A stretch of DNA of 64,000 nt from an uncultured Rhodospirillales bacterium (GCA_902825855.1 CADECW010000011.1:1-64000); one strand, 5' to 3'; shown: positions 8,704 to 16,866, counted from the stretch's first letter. A program made the numbers and translations. The notes: generated by a model not told the origin, from the letters alone.

Positions 8704-9429
8704 ATGTTCATGCGTCACCAGACCATCGAGAAGAACGTCGTCCTGATGGTGGTGCTGACCTTGATCACCGTCTCGATCGGCGGCCTGGTCCAGATCATCC
8801 CGCTGTTCACCATCGAGACGACGATCGAACGCGTCGACGGCATGCGACCCTACACGCCGCTCGAGCTGCTGGGCCGCAACATCTATGTCCGCGAGGGCTG
8901 CTACACCTGCCACAGCCAGCAGATCCGCCCGTTCAAGGACGAGGTCGAGCGCTACGGCCACTACAGCCTCGCCGCCGAGAGCATGTACGACAAGCCCTTC
9001 CAGTGGGGCTCCAAGCGTACAGGCCCCGATCTCGCGCGCGTCGGTGGCCGCTACTCCAACGACTGGCATGTCGCCCACCTCGTCTCGCCGCGCGCCGTGG
9101 TTCCGGAGAGCATCATGCCGGCCTATCCCGCACTTGCCGACCGCAAGCTCGACTGGGCCGACATCGCCCAGCATCTCAAGGCGATGCGCGCCGCCGGCAC
9201 GCCCTACTCAGACGAGATGATCGCCAATGCCCGCGCCGATCTTCTCGCCCAGGCCGATCCCGACGCCGATCCGGCCGCGTTGCTGAAGCGCTATCCGCGC
9301 GCGGTGGTCGGCAAGTTCAACGACCAGGCCGACAGCCTCACCGAGATGGATGCGCTGGTCGCCTACCTGCAGATGCTGGGAACGCTGGTGAGCTTCGGCG
9401 ACCTGCCGCCCGAGCGTCTGCGGCAATAG
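8704..9429 (+). CDS. ccoO: cbb3-type cytochrome c oxidase subunit II (mono-heme)
   Basis: 241-residue membrane-anchored c-type cytochrome. One N-terminal helix (about 11-33) is followed by a single heme site C66-x-x-C69-H70 (GCYTCHSQQ) and the axial methionine in SIMPAYPAL. Ribosome site TAGGAGGCGATCG. It begins 10 bp after ccoN. It relays electrons from CcoP to the CcoN active site on the periplasmic side. Confidence 0.97.
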   Translation: MFMRHQTIEKNVVLMVVLTLITVSIGGLVQIIPLFTIETTIERVDGMRPYTPLELLGRNIYVREGCYTCHSQQIRPFKDEVERYGHYSLAAESMYDKPFQWGSKRTGPDLARVGGRYSNDWHVAHLVSPRAVVPESIMPAYPALADRKLDWADIAQHLKAMRAAGTPYSDEMIANARADLLAQADPDADPAALLKRYPRAVVGKFNDQADSLTEMDALVAYLQMLGTLVSFGDLPPERLRQ

Positions 9430-9439
9430 GGAGGCGAGC

Positions 9440-9592
9440 ATGACCTTGCAAACCTTCGGCGAGATCCTGGCCTCGGCCTGGACGGTTTGGGCCGTGCTGG
9501 TGTTCGCCGGCATCGTGCGCTGGGCGTGGCGGCCAGCCAATCGCGGCCGCTTCGAGCAGGACGCCGACATCCCGCTCAACGACGAAGGCTGA
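9440..9592 (+). CDS. ccoQ: cbb3 oxidase subunit IV, CcoQ
   Basis: 50-residue protein with one transmembrane helix (about 10-30; SAWTVWAVLVFAGIVRWAW) and a short acidic C-terminus (QDADIPLNDEG), as usual for CcoQ/FixQ. Ribosome site GGGAGGCGAGC. It lies 10 bp after ccoO and 5 bp before ccoP. CcoQ stabilises the assembled oxidase. Confidence 0.93.
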   Translation: MTLQTFGEILASAWTVWAVLVFAGIVRWAWRPANRGRFEQDADIPLNDEG

Positions 9593-9597
9593 CGGCA

Positions 9598-10458
9598 ATG
9601 CCTACCAAGATCGAGAAAGACGCCCTGTCCGGCCAGGACACGACCGGTCACGAGTGGGACGGGGTGAAGGAGCTCAACACGCCGCTGCCGACCTGGTGGG
9701 TCTACACCTTCTACGCCACCATCGTGTTCTCCATCGTCTACTGCGTGCTCTATCCGTCGTGGCCGTGGTTCAACGGCCACACGCAAGGCCTGCTCGGCCA
9801 GACCAACCGCGCCGACCTCACGCGCGAGCTCGACGCACAGGCCATGGACCGCGCCGCCTTCGTCGAGCGCATCCGCTCGGCCTCGCTCGAGCAGATCCGC
9901 AAGGATCCGGCGCTGCTTGCCTTCGCTGTGGCCGGCGGCCGATCGGCTTTCCAGACAAACTGCATGCAATGCCATGGCGCGGGCGGCGCAGGCAGCAGCG
10001 GCTTCCCCAACCTGGTCGACGACGACTGGCTGTGGGGCGGAGCGATCGACCAGCTCTACGCCACCATCCAGCACGGCATCCGCAATGCCGACGACCGGTC
10101 GCGCCAGTCGCTGATGCCGAAGTTCGGCGTCGACGGCCTGCTGACCGGCGGACAGATCGCCGCCGTGACCGACTACGTGCTGAGCCTTTCCGGCCGCGGC
10201 CAGGCCACGGCCGAGGGCGCCAAGATCTGGCAGGAGCAGTGCGCCGCCTGCCACCAGGCCGACGGCAAGGGCAACCAGGAACTGGGCGCGCCCAACCTGA
10301 CCGACGGCATCTGGCTGTACGGCGGCGACCGCAACTCGATCTATCGGTCGATCTTCTACGCCCGCAACGGCAGCATGCCGGCGTGGAGCGGACGGCTCGA
10401 CGACGCGACCCTCAAGATGCTGGCGATCTACGTCCATTCGCTGGGCGGCGGCCGCTGA
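9598..10458 (+). CDS. ccoP: cbb3-type cytochrome c oxidase subunit III (di-heme)
   Basis: 286-residue di-heme cytochrome c. The N-terminus carries the family hallmark (HEWDGVKELNTPLPTWW) before one membrane helix (about 36-55). Heme sites are C122-x-x-C125-H126 (CMQCH) and C215-x-x-C218-H219 (CAACH), with methionines in SLMPKFG and GSMPAWS. The ATG at 9598 is chosen because the family signature starts there; upstream in-frame sequence overlaps ccoQ. It accepts electrons from soluble cytochrome c. Confidence 0.97.
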   Translation: MPTKIEKDALSGQDTTGHEWDGVKELNTPLPTWWVYTFYATIVFSIVYCVLYPSWPWFNGHTQGLLGQTNRADLTRELDAQAMDRAAFVERIRSASLEQIRKDPALLAFAVAGGRSAFQTNCMQCHGAGGAGSSGFPNLVDDDWLWGGAIDQLYATIQHGIRNADDRSRQSLMPKFGVDGLLTGGQIAAVTDYVLSLSGRGQATAEGAKIWQEQCAACHQADGKGNQELGAPNLTDGIWLYGGDRNSIYRSIFYARNGSMPAWSGRLDDATLKMLAIYVHSLGGGR

Positions 10459-10465
10459 GCGCGCA

Positions 10466-11917
10466 ATGGATGCCGAGCTCAAGGAGGCCGATGCAGTCTC
10501 GCTGCGCCAGCGCAAGGCCGAGGTGCCGCTGTACCTCAAGCGCATCAAGGTCTATCCGCGCGCGATCGGCGGGCATTGGCGGCGCATCAAGTGGGCGGCC
10601 CTCCTGCTGCTCCTCGGCATCTACTATCTCGTGCCGTGGCTGCGCTGGGATCGCGGGCCAGGCGCGCCCGATCAGGCCATCCTCATCGACCTCGACGGCC
10701 GTCGCGGCTGGTTCTTCGATGTCGTGATCTGGCCGCAGGAGGTCTATTTCGTCACCGGCCTCCTGGTCCTGGGCTCCATCGGCCTGTTCCTGGCGACCTC
10801 GCTGTTCGGCCGCATCTGGTGCGGCTTCGCCTGCCCGCAGACCGTGTGGACCGACCTCTTCATGCTGGTCGAACGCCTGATCGAGGGCGACCGCAACCAG
10901 CGCATGCGGCTCGACCGCTCGCCGATGTCGGCCGGCAAGGCCCTGCGCAAGGCATCGAAGCACGCCGCCTGGATCGCCATCGCCGCCGCCACCGGCGGCG
11001 CCTGGGTCTTCTACTTCGTCGACGCGCCATCGACACTGGCGAAGATCTTCACCGGCGAGGCCTCGCTGGAGGTCTACTTCTTCATCGGCCTGCTGACCGC
11101 CACCACCTACACGCTCGCCGGATGGGCGCGCGAGCAGGTCTGCACTTACATGTGCCCGTGGCCGCGCTTCCAGGCGGCCATGCTCGACGAGCAGAGCGTC
11201 ATCGTCACCTACCAGAAATGGCGCGGCGAGCCGCGCGCCAAGCACAAGGCGGGGGACGACTGGGCGGGCCGCGGCGACTGCATCGACTGTTCATTGTGCG
11301 TCGCGGTCTGCCCGACCGGCATCGACATCCGCGACGGCCAGCAGATCGAATGCATCGGCTGCGGCCTCTGTATCGACGCCTGCAACCAGACCATGGCCAA
11401 GGTCGGCCGGCCGACGGGCCTGATCCGCTGGGATACGCTCGCCGACCAGCAGGCCAAGGAGCGCGGAGCCAGCGCAGCCTGGCGACCGTTGCGTGCCCGG
11501 ACACTGCTCTATGGCCTGTTGCTTGGCCTGGTGGCGGCCTCGATGCTCGCCGCGTTCCTGTTGCGCAGCGAGGCCGAGCTGACCGTCCAGCGCGACCGCA
11601 GCCCGAACTTCGTGCGGCTGTCCGACGGCAGCATCCGCAACGCCTATACCGTGAAGATCCTGAACAAGCGGCGCAGCGAACAGAGCTTCGTGCTGTCGCT
11701 CGACGGCTTGCCGCAGGCGCGCCTCAGCACGATCGGCGGCGAGACCACAGCCAGCCTGATCGTCCATCCCGACACCGTGGGCACGTTCCGCATCTTCGTG
11801 ACCGTTGCGGCATCCGCGGCGCCGATGGGTTCGCGAGCCATCGATTTCACCGTCCGGGACGTCGCCGGCTACGTCCGAGCGTCGCATGGCGCCGTGTTCA
11901 TCGGACCCGAGCGATAG
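10466..11917 (+). CDS. ccoG: CcoG/FixG cytochrome oxidase accessory ferredoxin
   Basis: 483-residue membrane protein with about five hydrophobic segments. Two 4Fe-4S cysteine clusters lie at about residues 272-283 (CIDCSLCVAVCP) and 296-307 (CIGCGLCIDAC). A C-terminal periplasmic immunoglobulin-like region (about 360-480) completes the FixG architecture. CcoG has been reported as a cupric reductase in cbb3 assembly, supplying Cu(I) to the CcoA/CcoI route. It starts 8 bp after ccoP and is 9 bp from ccoH. Confidence 0.96.
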   Translation: MDAELKEADAVSLRQRKAEVPLYLKRIKVYPRAIGGHWRRIKWAALLLLLGIYYLVPWLRWDRGPGAPDQAILIDLDGRRGWFFDVVIWPQEVYFVTGLLVLGSIGLFLATSLFGRIWCGFACPQTVWTDLFMLVERLIEGDRNQRMRLDRSPMSAGKALRKASKHAAWIAIAAATGGAWVFYFVDAPSTLAKIFTGEASLEVYFFIGLLTATTYTLAGWAREQVCTYMCPWPRFQAAMLDEQSVIVTYQKWRGEPRAKHKAGDDWAGRGDCIDCSLCVAVCPTGIDIRDGQQIECIGCGLCIDACNQTMAKVGRPTGLIRWDTLADQQAKERGASAAWRPLRARTLLYGLLLGLVAASMLAAFLLRSEAELTVQRDRSPNFVRLSDGSIRNAYTVKILNKRRSEQSFVLSLDGLPQARLSTIGGETTASLIVHPDTVGTFRIFVTVAASAAPMGSRAIDFTVRDVAGYVRASHGAVFIGPER

Positions 11918-11925
11918 GAGATGCC

Positions 11926-12399
11926 ATGACCGCTCCTGCCTTGCCCAGTCGCTACATTCCCTGGCTGTTCGTCGCGGGTTTCGCCCTGGTCGTGACCGTC
12001 AACGCGGCCATGATCTGGCTGGCGGTCGGTTCGTTCTCGGGGCTCTACACCGTCAAGCCGCGCGAGAGAGGGCTGCACTACAACGCCGTCGTCGAAGCGC
12101 AGAACAACCGCGATGCGTTGGGCTGGCGCGTCGACACCACTTGGAACCCCGCTGCGAATCGCCTGGAAGTCGCAGCTTTCGACGCCGCTGGCCAGCCGCT
12201 CCCCGGTGCCCGCATCGCCATAGAGCTGATCCGCCCGGTCGCGAAGCAGCAGCCGCTGCCGGTGACGATGGCCGCCGTCGACATCGGCCGCTTCGCGGGC
12301 CGTGTCGAGCTGCCGGCGCGCGGCAACTGGGACGTCGACATCGTGGTCGAGCATCGCGGCGAACGCTATGCGCTGACACGGCGGATGTTCCTGAAATGA
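11926..12399 (+). CDS. ccoH: CcoH/FixH oxidase assembly protein
   Basis: 157-residue protein with one N-terminal membrane helix (about 11-33) and a periplasmic beta-rich domain (AFDAAGQPLPGARIAIELIRP; GRVELPARGNWDVDIVV). This is the FixH family, needed for stable cbb3 assembly. The ATG at 11926 follows TAGGAGATGCC. Its TGA overlaps the ATG of ccoI as ATGA. Confidence 0.93.
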   Translation: MTAPALPSRYIPWLFVAGFALVVTVNAAMIWLAVGSFSGLYTVKPRERGLHYNAVVEAQNNRDALGWRVDTTWNPAANRLEVAAFDAAGQPLPGARIAIELIRPVAKQQPLPVTMAAVDIGRFAGRVELPARGNWDVDIVVEHRGERYALTRRMFLK

Positions 12400-14756
12400 G
12401 CGACATCGCCCTCGCGACGCCCGCCAGGCCGATCGCCGCCCCGACCTGCGCCCATTGCGGAGAAACCGTGCGCGGTGCAGGTGAGTTCTGTTGCGCCGGC
12501 TGCGCCAGCGCCCATGCCATCATCGGCGCGGCCGGGCTCACGGCGTTCTACCGGCGCCTCGAGGACAAGAGGGCGCATCGGCCCGAGCCGCTCGACGCAG
12601 ACTTCGCCAGCTACGCCCGCGCCATCGATGACAGTGAGTGCGAGATCGATCTGCTCGTCGACGGCCTCGATTGCGCAGCCTGCGTCTGGCTGCTGGAGAG
12701 CCTCCTGGCCCGCAATCTGGCGATCCGGCGCGCCCGCGCCCATCTCTCGACGCGGCGGCTGGCACTTCGCTGGGCCGGACCCGCCAGCGACGCCAACGCG
12801 CATGTCGGGCTAGTCGCCGCGCTCGGCTTCCGGCCAGGGCCTTTCCAGGCGTCGGCAGCGAACGGCACCGGCGACCGCGAGATGCGCGACCTGCTGCGTT
12901 GCCTTGGCGTGGCGGGGTTCGCCGCGGCCAACGTCATGCTGCTATCGGTGGCGATCTGGTCAGGTCACGACGGATCGATGGGCGACGCCACGCGCACGAT
13001 GTTCCATTGGCTGTCGGCGGCAATCGCTCTGCCCGCCATCGCCTACGCCGGCCGGCCGTTCTTTCGCTCTGCCGTCAATGCGCTCAAGGCCGGACGGACC
13101 AACATGGACGTGCCGATCTCGATCGGCGTCACGCTGGCCTCGGTCGTCAGCCTGCACGAGGCGTGGGTCGGCGAGCAGCACGCCTACTTCGATTCGGCAA
13201 TCACGCTGCTCTTCTTCCTGCTGATCGGCCGCTATCTCGACCGGCGCGCCCGCGGCCGCGCGCGCCAGGCGGTGCAGGCCCTGCTGGCGCTCGGGGCGCG
13301 CAGCGCCACGGTGATCGCGGCCGACGGCCGTACGGCATCGCGGAGAGTCGACCGGCTCGTACCGGGCGATGTGCTCGTGGTCGCGGCCGGCGAGCGGCTG
13401 GCGGCCGACGGCATCGTCGCCGACGGCCGCTCCCTGCTCGACACCGCTCTGGTGAGCGGCGAAAGCGTGCCGCATCCCGCCGGGCCGGGCACGCAGGTGT
13501 TCGCCGGCATGGTCAATCTCGGCACGCCGCTCCGGGTTCGCGTCACCGCTGCCGGCGAACGCACGCTCCTGTCCGAGATCGTCCGCCTGGTCGAAGCCGC
13601 CGAGCGCGGCCGCTCGCGCTTCGTCGCCATCGCCGACCGGCTGGCGCGCGCTTACGCACCGGTCGTCCATCTGACCGCGCTGTTGACCTTCCTCGGTTGG
13701 ATGCTGCTGGGCGGTCTCGCCTGGGACCGCGCGCTGCTGGTAGCCACAGCCGTGCTGATCATCACCTGCCCCTGCGCATTGGCCCTCGCCGTGCCGGTAG
13801 TGCAGGTCGTTGCCAGCACCCGCCTGCTCGGCGACGGCGTGCTGCTGCTGTCGCCGACCGCACTGGAGCGCGTGGCCGGCGCCGATCACGTAATCCTCGA
13901 CAAGACCGGTACCTTGACGCTCGGCCGCCCCGAACTCGTCGGCGCGGGCCACGATCCGGCAATGCTGCGGCAGGCCGCGGCGATTGCCGCCAACTCGCGC
14001 CATCCGCTAGCCCGGTCGCTTGTCCGCGCGGCTACGGATTCGGTAGCCGCGCACGGCGTGGTCGAACATGCCGGCCTCGGCCTGCAGTGCGGCGAGAGCA
14101 GGTTGGGCTCGGCCCGGTTCTGCGGCGTAGTAGATCCGCCGGATGACGGGCACTCGGAGCTGTGGTTCATGCGGCCCGGCGCAACGCCAGTGCGACTGGC
14201 CTTTGCCGATCACCTGCGGCCGGACGCGACCGACACCGTCGCGCGCCTGAGCAAGCGCGGCTTCACGGTCGAGCTGCTGTCCGGCGACCGCCCGGCGGCG
14301 GTGGCACAGGTCGCCCACGAGGTCGGCATTGCGGCATGGCGCGCCGAAGTTTCGCCGGCTGCCAAGGCGGCTCGGCTGGCGGCGCTGGCGGCCGAAGGCC
14401 GACGCGCCCTGATGATCGGCGATGGCCTGAACGACGCACCGGCTTTGGCGACAGCCCATGCCTCGATCTCGCCGTCCACTGCGGCGGAAGCGACGCAGAA
14501 CGCTGCCGACGCGGTGTTTCAGGGCGATGCGCTCGGTGGAGTCGTCGAGATCGTCGACGTCTCGCGGCGGGCCGGCCGGCTGATGCGTCAGAACCTTGCG
14601 CTCGCCTTGCTCTACAACCTCAGCGCCGTGCCGCTCGCCATCCTGGGCGAGGTGACGCCGCTGGTCGCAGCGATCGCCATGTCGTCGTCCTCGCTGCTGG
14701 TGATCGGCAACGCGCTACGCCTGGCACGACGCTCGCGGAGCACGGCCCATGGATAG
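12396..14756 (+). CDS. ccoI: CcoI/FixI copper-exporting P1B-type ATPase
   Basis: 786-residue heavy-metal P-type ATPase that moves copper toward the periplasm for the oxidase. The N-terminus has a cysteine-rich metal site (CAHCGETVRGAGEFCCAGC) and a heavy-metal-associated domain with DCAAC. Membrane metal motif CPC is at residue 458, phosphorylation D502 in DKTGTLT, and the hinge GDGLNDAP has D676. The cysteine-rich front domain is typical of FixI rather than CopA. It overlaps ccoH by 4 bp and ccoS by 8 bp. Confidence 0.96.
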   Translation: MSDIALATPARPIAAPTCAHCGETVRGAGEFCCAGCASAHAIIGAAGLTAFYRRLEDKRAHRPEPLDADFASYARAIDDSECEIDLLVDGLDCAACVWLLESLLARNLAIRRARAHLSTRRLALRWAGPASDANAHVGLVAALGFRPGPFQASAANGTGDREMRDLLRCLGVAGFAAANVMLLSVAIWSGHDGSMGDATRTMFHWLSAAIALPAIAYAGRPFFRSAVNALKAGRTNMDVPISIGVTLASVVSLHEAWVGEQHAYFDSAITLLFFLLIGRYLDRRARGRARQAVQALLALGARSATVIAADGRTASRRVDRLVPGDVLVVAAGERLAADGIVADGRSLLDTALVSGESVPHPAGPGTQVFAGMVNLGTPLRVRVTAAGERTLLSEIVRLVEAAERGRSRFVAIADRLARAYAPVVHLTALLTFLGWMLLGGLAWDRALLVATAVLIITCPCALALAVPVVQVVASTRLLGDGVLLLSPTALERVAGADHVILDKTGTLTLGRPELVGAGHDPAMLRQAAAIAANSRHPLARSLVRAATDSVAAHGVVEHAGLGLQCGESRLGSARFCGVVDPPDDGHSELWFMRPGATPVRLAFADHLRPDATDTVARLSKRGFTVELLSGDRPAAVAQVAHEVGIAAWRAEVSPAAKAARLAALAAEGRRALMIGDGLNDAPALATAHASISPSTAAEATQNAADAVFQGDALGGVVEIVDVSRRAGRLMRQNLALALLYNLSAVPLAILGEVTPLVAAIAMSSSSLLVIGNALRLARRSRSTAHG

Positions 14757-14889
14757 CCTGCTTGTCCTGGTTCCGGCAGCCCTGCTGCTCGGCCTCTCGG
14801 CGCTGGCGGCATTCCTATGGGCGCTGCGCAGCGGCCAATACGACGACCCCGACGGGTCGGCGGGCCGAATCCTGTTCGACGATGAGTAA
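14749..14889 (+). CDS. ccoS: CcoS cbb3 maturation protein
   Basis: 46-residue membrane protein: one helix (about 3-26) then the CcoS signature SGQYDDPDGSAGRILFDDE. CcoS is required for cofactor insertion into the oxidase. The ATG lies inside the ccoI 3' end (8-bp overlap). Confidence 0.93.
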   Translation: MDSLLVLVPAALLLGLSALAAFLWALRSGQYDDPDGSAGRILFDDE

Positions 14890-14899
14890 GGAGGACACG

Positions 14900-15085
14900 A
14901 TGTCTCATTGGATCATGGGTATCTTCACCGGGCTGCTCGGAATGGCCGGTCTCATGATGGCGGGCGCCGCACGTGATTTCGGCATCCTCGCCTTCGGTCT
15001 GGCGCTGGCGCTCTATGCCGTCCTGTTCTGCTGGTGGATGATCAAGACCGCTTACGACGAGATCGAGCAGGAGCGACGGCCATGA
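14900..15085 (+). CDS. small two-helix membrane protein in the cco operon
   Basis: 61-residue protein with two hydrophobic segments (about 4-25 and 29-51; FGILAFGLALALYAVLF) and a charged C-terminus. An excellent ribosome site (TAAGGAGGACACG, overlapping the ccoS stop) fixes the ATG at 14900. It starts 10 bp after ccoS and overlaps the next gene by 4 bp as ATGA, so it belongs to the oxidase operon. No named family recognised; an assembly or accessory-subunit role is inferred from position only. Confidence 0.7.
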   Translation: MSHWIMGIFTGLLGMAGLMMAGAARDFGILAFGLALALYAVLFCWWMIKTAYDEIEQERRP

Positions 15086-15459
15086 GCCTGAAGCGCGTCC
15101 GCCTGGAACTGGCCCGCACGCCCGATCATCCCACCGGCAGCTCCTCGCACGGTTACGAGTTCATGGCGCCGCTCGACGAAAGAGGTCACCTCGCGTCGTC
15201 GGAATGGCAGAGGCAGAAGGGAGCGTGCACGGTGCGTCGGTTCTGGGCCGGCGCGGACGACGAGCACGGCGCGCTGATCCATCGACGCGACGGAAGCTGG
15301 GCGTTTTCCTATGCACCCGGCGAGAATGACGACGAGCCGATTTTCAAGTTCGATCGGCACCGCTTCGTGGTCGGTGAATACGTGACCATCACCGAGCACG
15401 ACAGCGTCCCGCGGCCCTTCCGCGTTGCCGAGGTCGCTCCCGCGATCAGACGTGCCTAG
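15082..15459 (+). CDS. conserved hypothetical protein, last gene of the cco operon
   Basis: 125-residue soluble protein without signal peptide or membrane segment. Visible features are an N-terminal RVRLELARTPDHPTGSSSHG, a central CTVRRFWAG, and a C-terminal beta-rich end (RHRFVVGEYVTITEHD). The ATG overlaps the preceding stop by 4 bp. I recall similar proteins beside fixNOQP in alphaproteobacteria but no function. Its 3' end overlaps that of a convergent microprotein gene by 14 bp. Confidence 0.7.
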   Translation: MSLKRVRLELARTPDHPTGSSSHGYEFMAPLDERGHLASSEWQRQKGACTVRRFWAGADDEHGALIHRRDGSWAFSYAPGENDDEPIFKFDRHRFVVGEYVTITEHDSVPRPFRVAEVAPAIRRA

Positions 15460-15574
15460 GAGGCTGAGTCGCCAACCAGCGGCGATAGCGGATGTAGGCG
15501 ATGCCGATCGACACGCCGAAGCCGACAAAGGAGAAGATCACGAGAAGCAGGTAGTAGAACTGGTCGGTCGTCAT
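15446..15574 (-). CDS. 42-residue membrane microprotein, FixK-linked
   Basis: Encodes 42 residues: a short polar start (MTTDQF), one strong transmembrane helix (about 6-28), then a basic tail (YIRYRRWLATQPPRHV), so the C-terminus is probably cytoplasmic. A consensus GGAGGTG ribosome site sits 5 nt before the ATG. The FixK box at 15626-15639 lies at -41.5 from a predicted start at about 15591, with GATCAT at -12 to -7 and a 17-nt leader. Size and topology recall single-helix subunits of cbb3 oxidases such as Pseudomonas CcoM, but I see no sequence proof of relationship. Confidence 0.6.
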   Translation of the reverse strand: MTTDQFYYLLLVIFSFVGFGVSIGIAYIRYRRWLATQPPRHV

Positions 15575-15625
15575 CGGCACCTCCGCTGGTCGCGGCGATG
15601 ATCGCCAAACAGCCGACCTTCGCGT

Positions 15626-15639
15626 TTGATCCAGATCAA
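15626..15639. promoter_or_regulatory. FixK/FNR box
   Basis: TTGATCCAGATCAA matches the FixK consensus in both halves. It lies between the divergent microprotein gene (15574) and the HicB-like gene (15682). A class II position predicts starts near 15591 (minus, GATCAT at -10) and 15674 (plus, TATCCT at -13 to -8). Confidence 0.88.
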
Positions 15640-15681
15640 CGAGCGACGATGGGCGGCGCGTATCCTCTCCGCGAGGGCACG

Positions 15682-15939
15682 ATGGACGCCAGCTACTACT
15701 CGATCATCGAACGCGGCGAGGATGGCCATTTCTGGGGGTGGGTGCCTGACCTGCCCGGCATCAGCGCCGACGGCCTGACCGAGAAGGAAGTGGCCGGTCG
15801 CCTGCTGCGAAGGGTGCGCGAATGCCTGCGCGATCTCATCGTCACCGGCGAGGCGATACCACGGCCGCGTCGTCCGGAGGAGCTGCCTGCCCGCGACAGT
15901 GGGCGCGAGCTGCGGCGCCTGCTGCTGATCATCAGCTGA
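15682..15939 (+). CDS. HicB-like antitoxin-fold protein without HicA
   Basis: 85-residue protein with the HicB partial RNase-H-like fold: YYSIIERGEDGHFWGWVPDLPGI, then an amphipathic helix (RLLRRVRECLRDLI). No C-terminal DNA-binding domain and no adjacent hicA are visible, so it is an orphan. The ATG at 15682 is chosen because it starts the fold, follows GAGGGCACG, and lies just after the predicted FixK-dependent start at 15674; the longer upstream reading would begin before the transcript. Confidence 0.7.
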   Translation: MDASYYSIIERGEDGHFWGWVPDLPGISADGLTEKEVAGRLLRRVRECLRDLIVTGEAIPRPRRPEELPARDSGRELRRLLLIIS

Positions 15940-15966
15940 CCATCACATCACGACAGGAACACTCAG

Positions 15967-16320
15967 ATGCCTCTCAGTCGGGCGATTGTCTGGATGGATT
16001 CACACCAGGCCAGCGTCTTCAGGTTCGGCGCGAACGAGGTCGCGCACGGTCGTCTTCGCGCCGACAGCCCGTTCCTCAAGGTCGACCACAAGGCCGGCCG
16101 CATGCACGGCGGGCGGCCCGCCGCCGATCACGACTTTCTCGACCGGGTCATCGATGCCCTGCGCGGCACGCGTGCCTCGTGCCTCGCCGGTCCCGACGGC
16201 GCCAAGGACGAGCTGGTCGACTATCTCGACAGGTACAAGGACCGCGACGGGCATATCGCAAGCCTTCGACAGCAGCTCCTCTGCATTTCGTCAATGGAGC
16301 GCCGACCGGTGGCGGGCTGA
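15967..16320 (+). CDS. conserved protein annotated elsewhere as translational machinery protein
   Basis: 117-residue soluble protein. The start (AIVWMDSHQASVFRFGANEV) and the segment KVDHKAGRMHGGRPAADHDFLDRV match, from memory, small alphaproteobacterial proteins labelled translational machinery protein, with an eRF1-like alpha/beta fold. The C-terminus after GHIA looks unlike that family, and another frame stays open there to 16358, so a truncation or frameshift is possible. 27 bp after the HicB-like gene, on the same strand. Confidence 0.6.
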   Translation: MPLSRAIVWMDSHQASVFRFGANEVAHGRLRADSPFLKVDHKAGRMHGGRPAADHDFLDRVIDALRGTRASCLAGPDGAKDELVDYLDRYKDRDGHIASLRQQLLCISSMERRPVAG

Positions 16321-16430
16321 TCCAGCAGACGCGCCGGGCCGCCGGACCGAATGCATGAAAAAAACCTGTAAACCGGTGCAACCAAAGCCCGGCGGCTAGG
16401 CATTGATCGATGTTACGAGAGGAGCATCCG

Positions 16431-16811
16431 ATGACCTACCTGGATCTTGCTCCGGCCATCACGGCCCTTCGTGCGCGACCGGAGGAATTCGAATTCACTC
16501 ACGATACGCTTCACCACCCGCGCAGTCGGCACAGGTTTCGCTTCGATAGCGAGGGCGACGTCCAGATCGATGCCCTCTGCGACTGCTCTTTGCTGCGCGC
16601 GCGCCCGGAACAGGCCAAGGCCTTCCATGCGGCCTATCGCGAATGGCATGCCAACTATTGGCGGCCCCTCATGATAAACCGCGAGTTCGCGTCACACTTC
16701 GGACCGCCGCCGCTGTGGCGGCGCGCGGCGATTTGGCTGCTGCGGCGGCTGCTGACCGGCTCACAGGACTCCAAGCCGATGCCGGCGCCAGCGATCGCAC
16801 CGGCCGAATAG
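16431..16811 (+). CDS. conserved hypothetical protein
   Basis: 126-residue protein with a distinctive core (FEFTHDTLHHPRSRHRFRFD, ALCDCSLLRARPEQ, WHANYWRPLMINREFASHF). I recall similar proteins in rhizobial low-oxygen gene neighbourhoods, without function. The ATG at 16431 is preferred over 16410 because GAGAGGAGC lies 5 nt before it. The 110 bp upstream contain no FixK box. Confidence 0.65.
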   Translation: MTYLDLAPAITALRARPEEFEFTHDTLHHPRSRHRFRFDSEGDVQIDALCDCSLLRARPEQAKAFHAAYREWHANYWRPLMINREFASHFGPPPLWRRAAIWLLRRLLTGSQDSKPMPAPAIAPAE

Positions 16812-16866
16812 TCTGCGCCACCTAAGCGAAGCCGCCCGCTCGACAGGCAGGCGCCGCGCGCACGCG

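Noticed and set aside
16355-16399. 14-codon peptide MKKTCKPVQPKPGG
   Set aside because: No ribosome site and no partner; too short to support.
16394-16407. FixK-like half-site TTGATCGAT upstream of 16431
   Set aside because: The second half reads GTTAC instead of RTCAA, so it fails the consensus.
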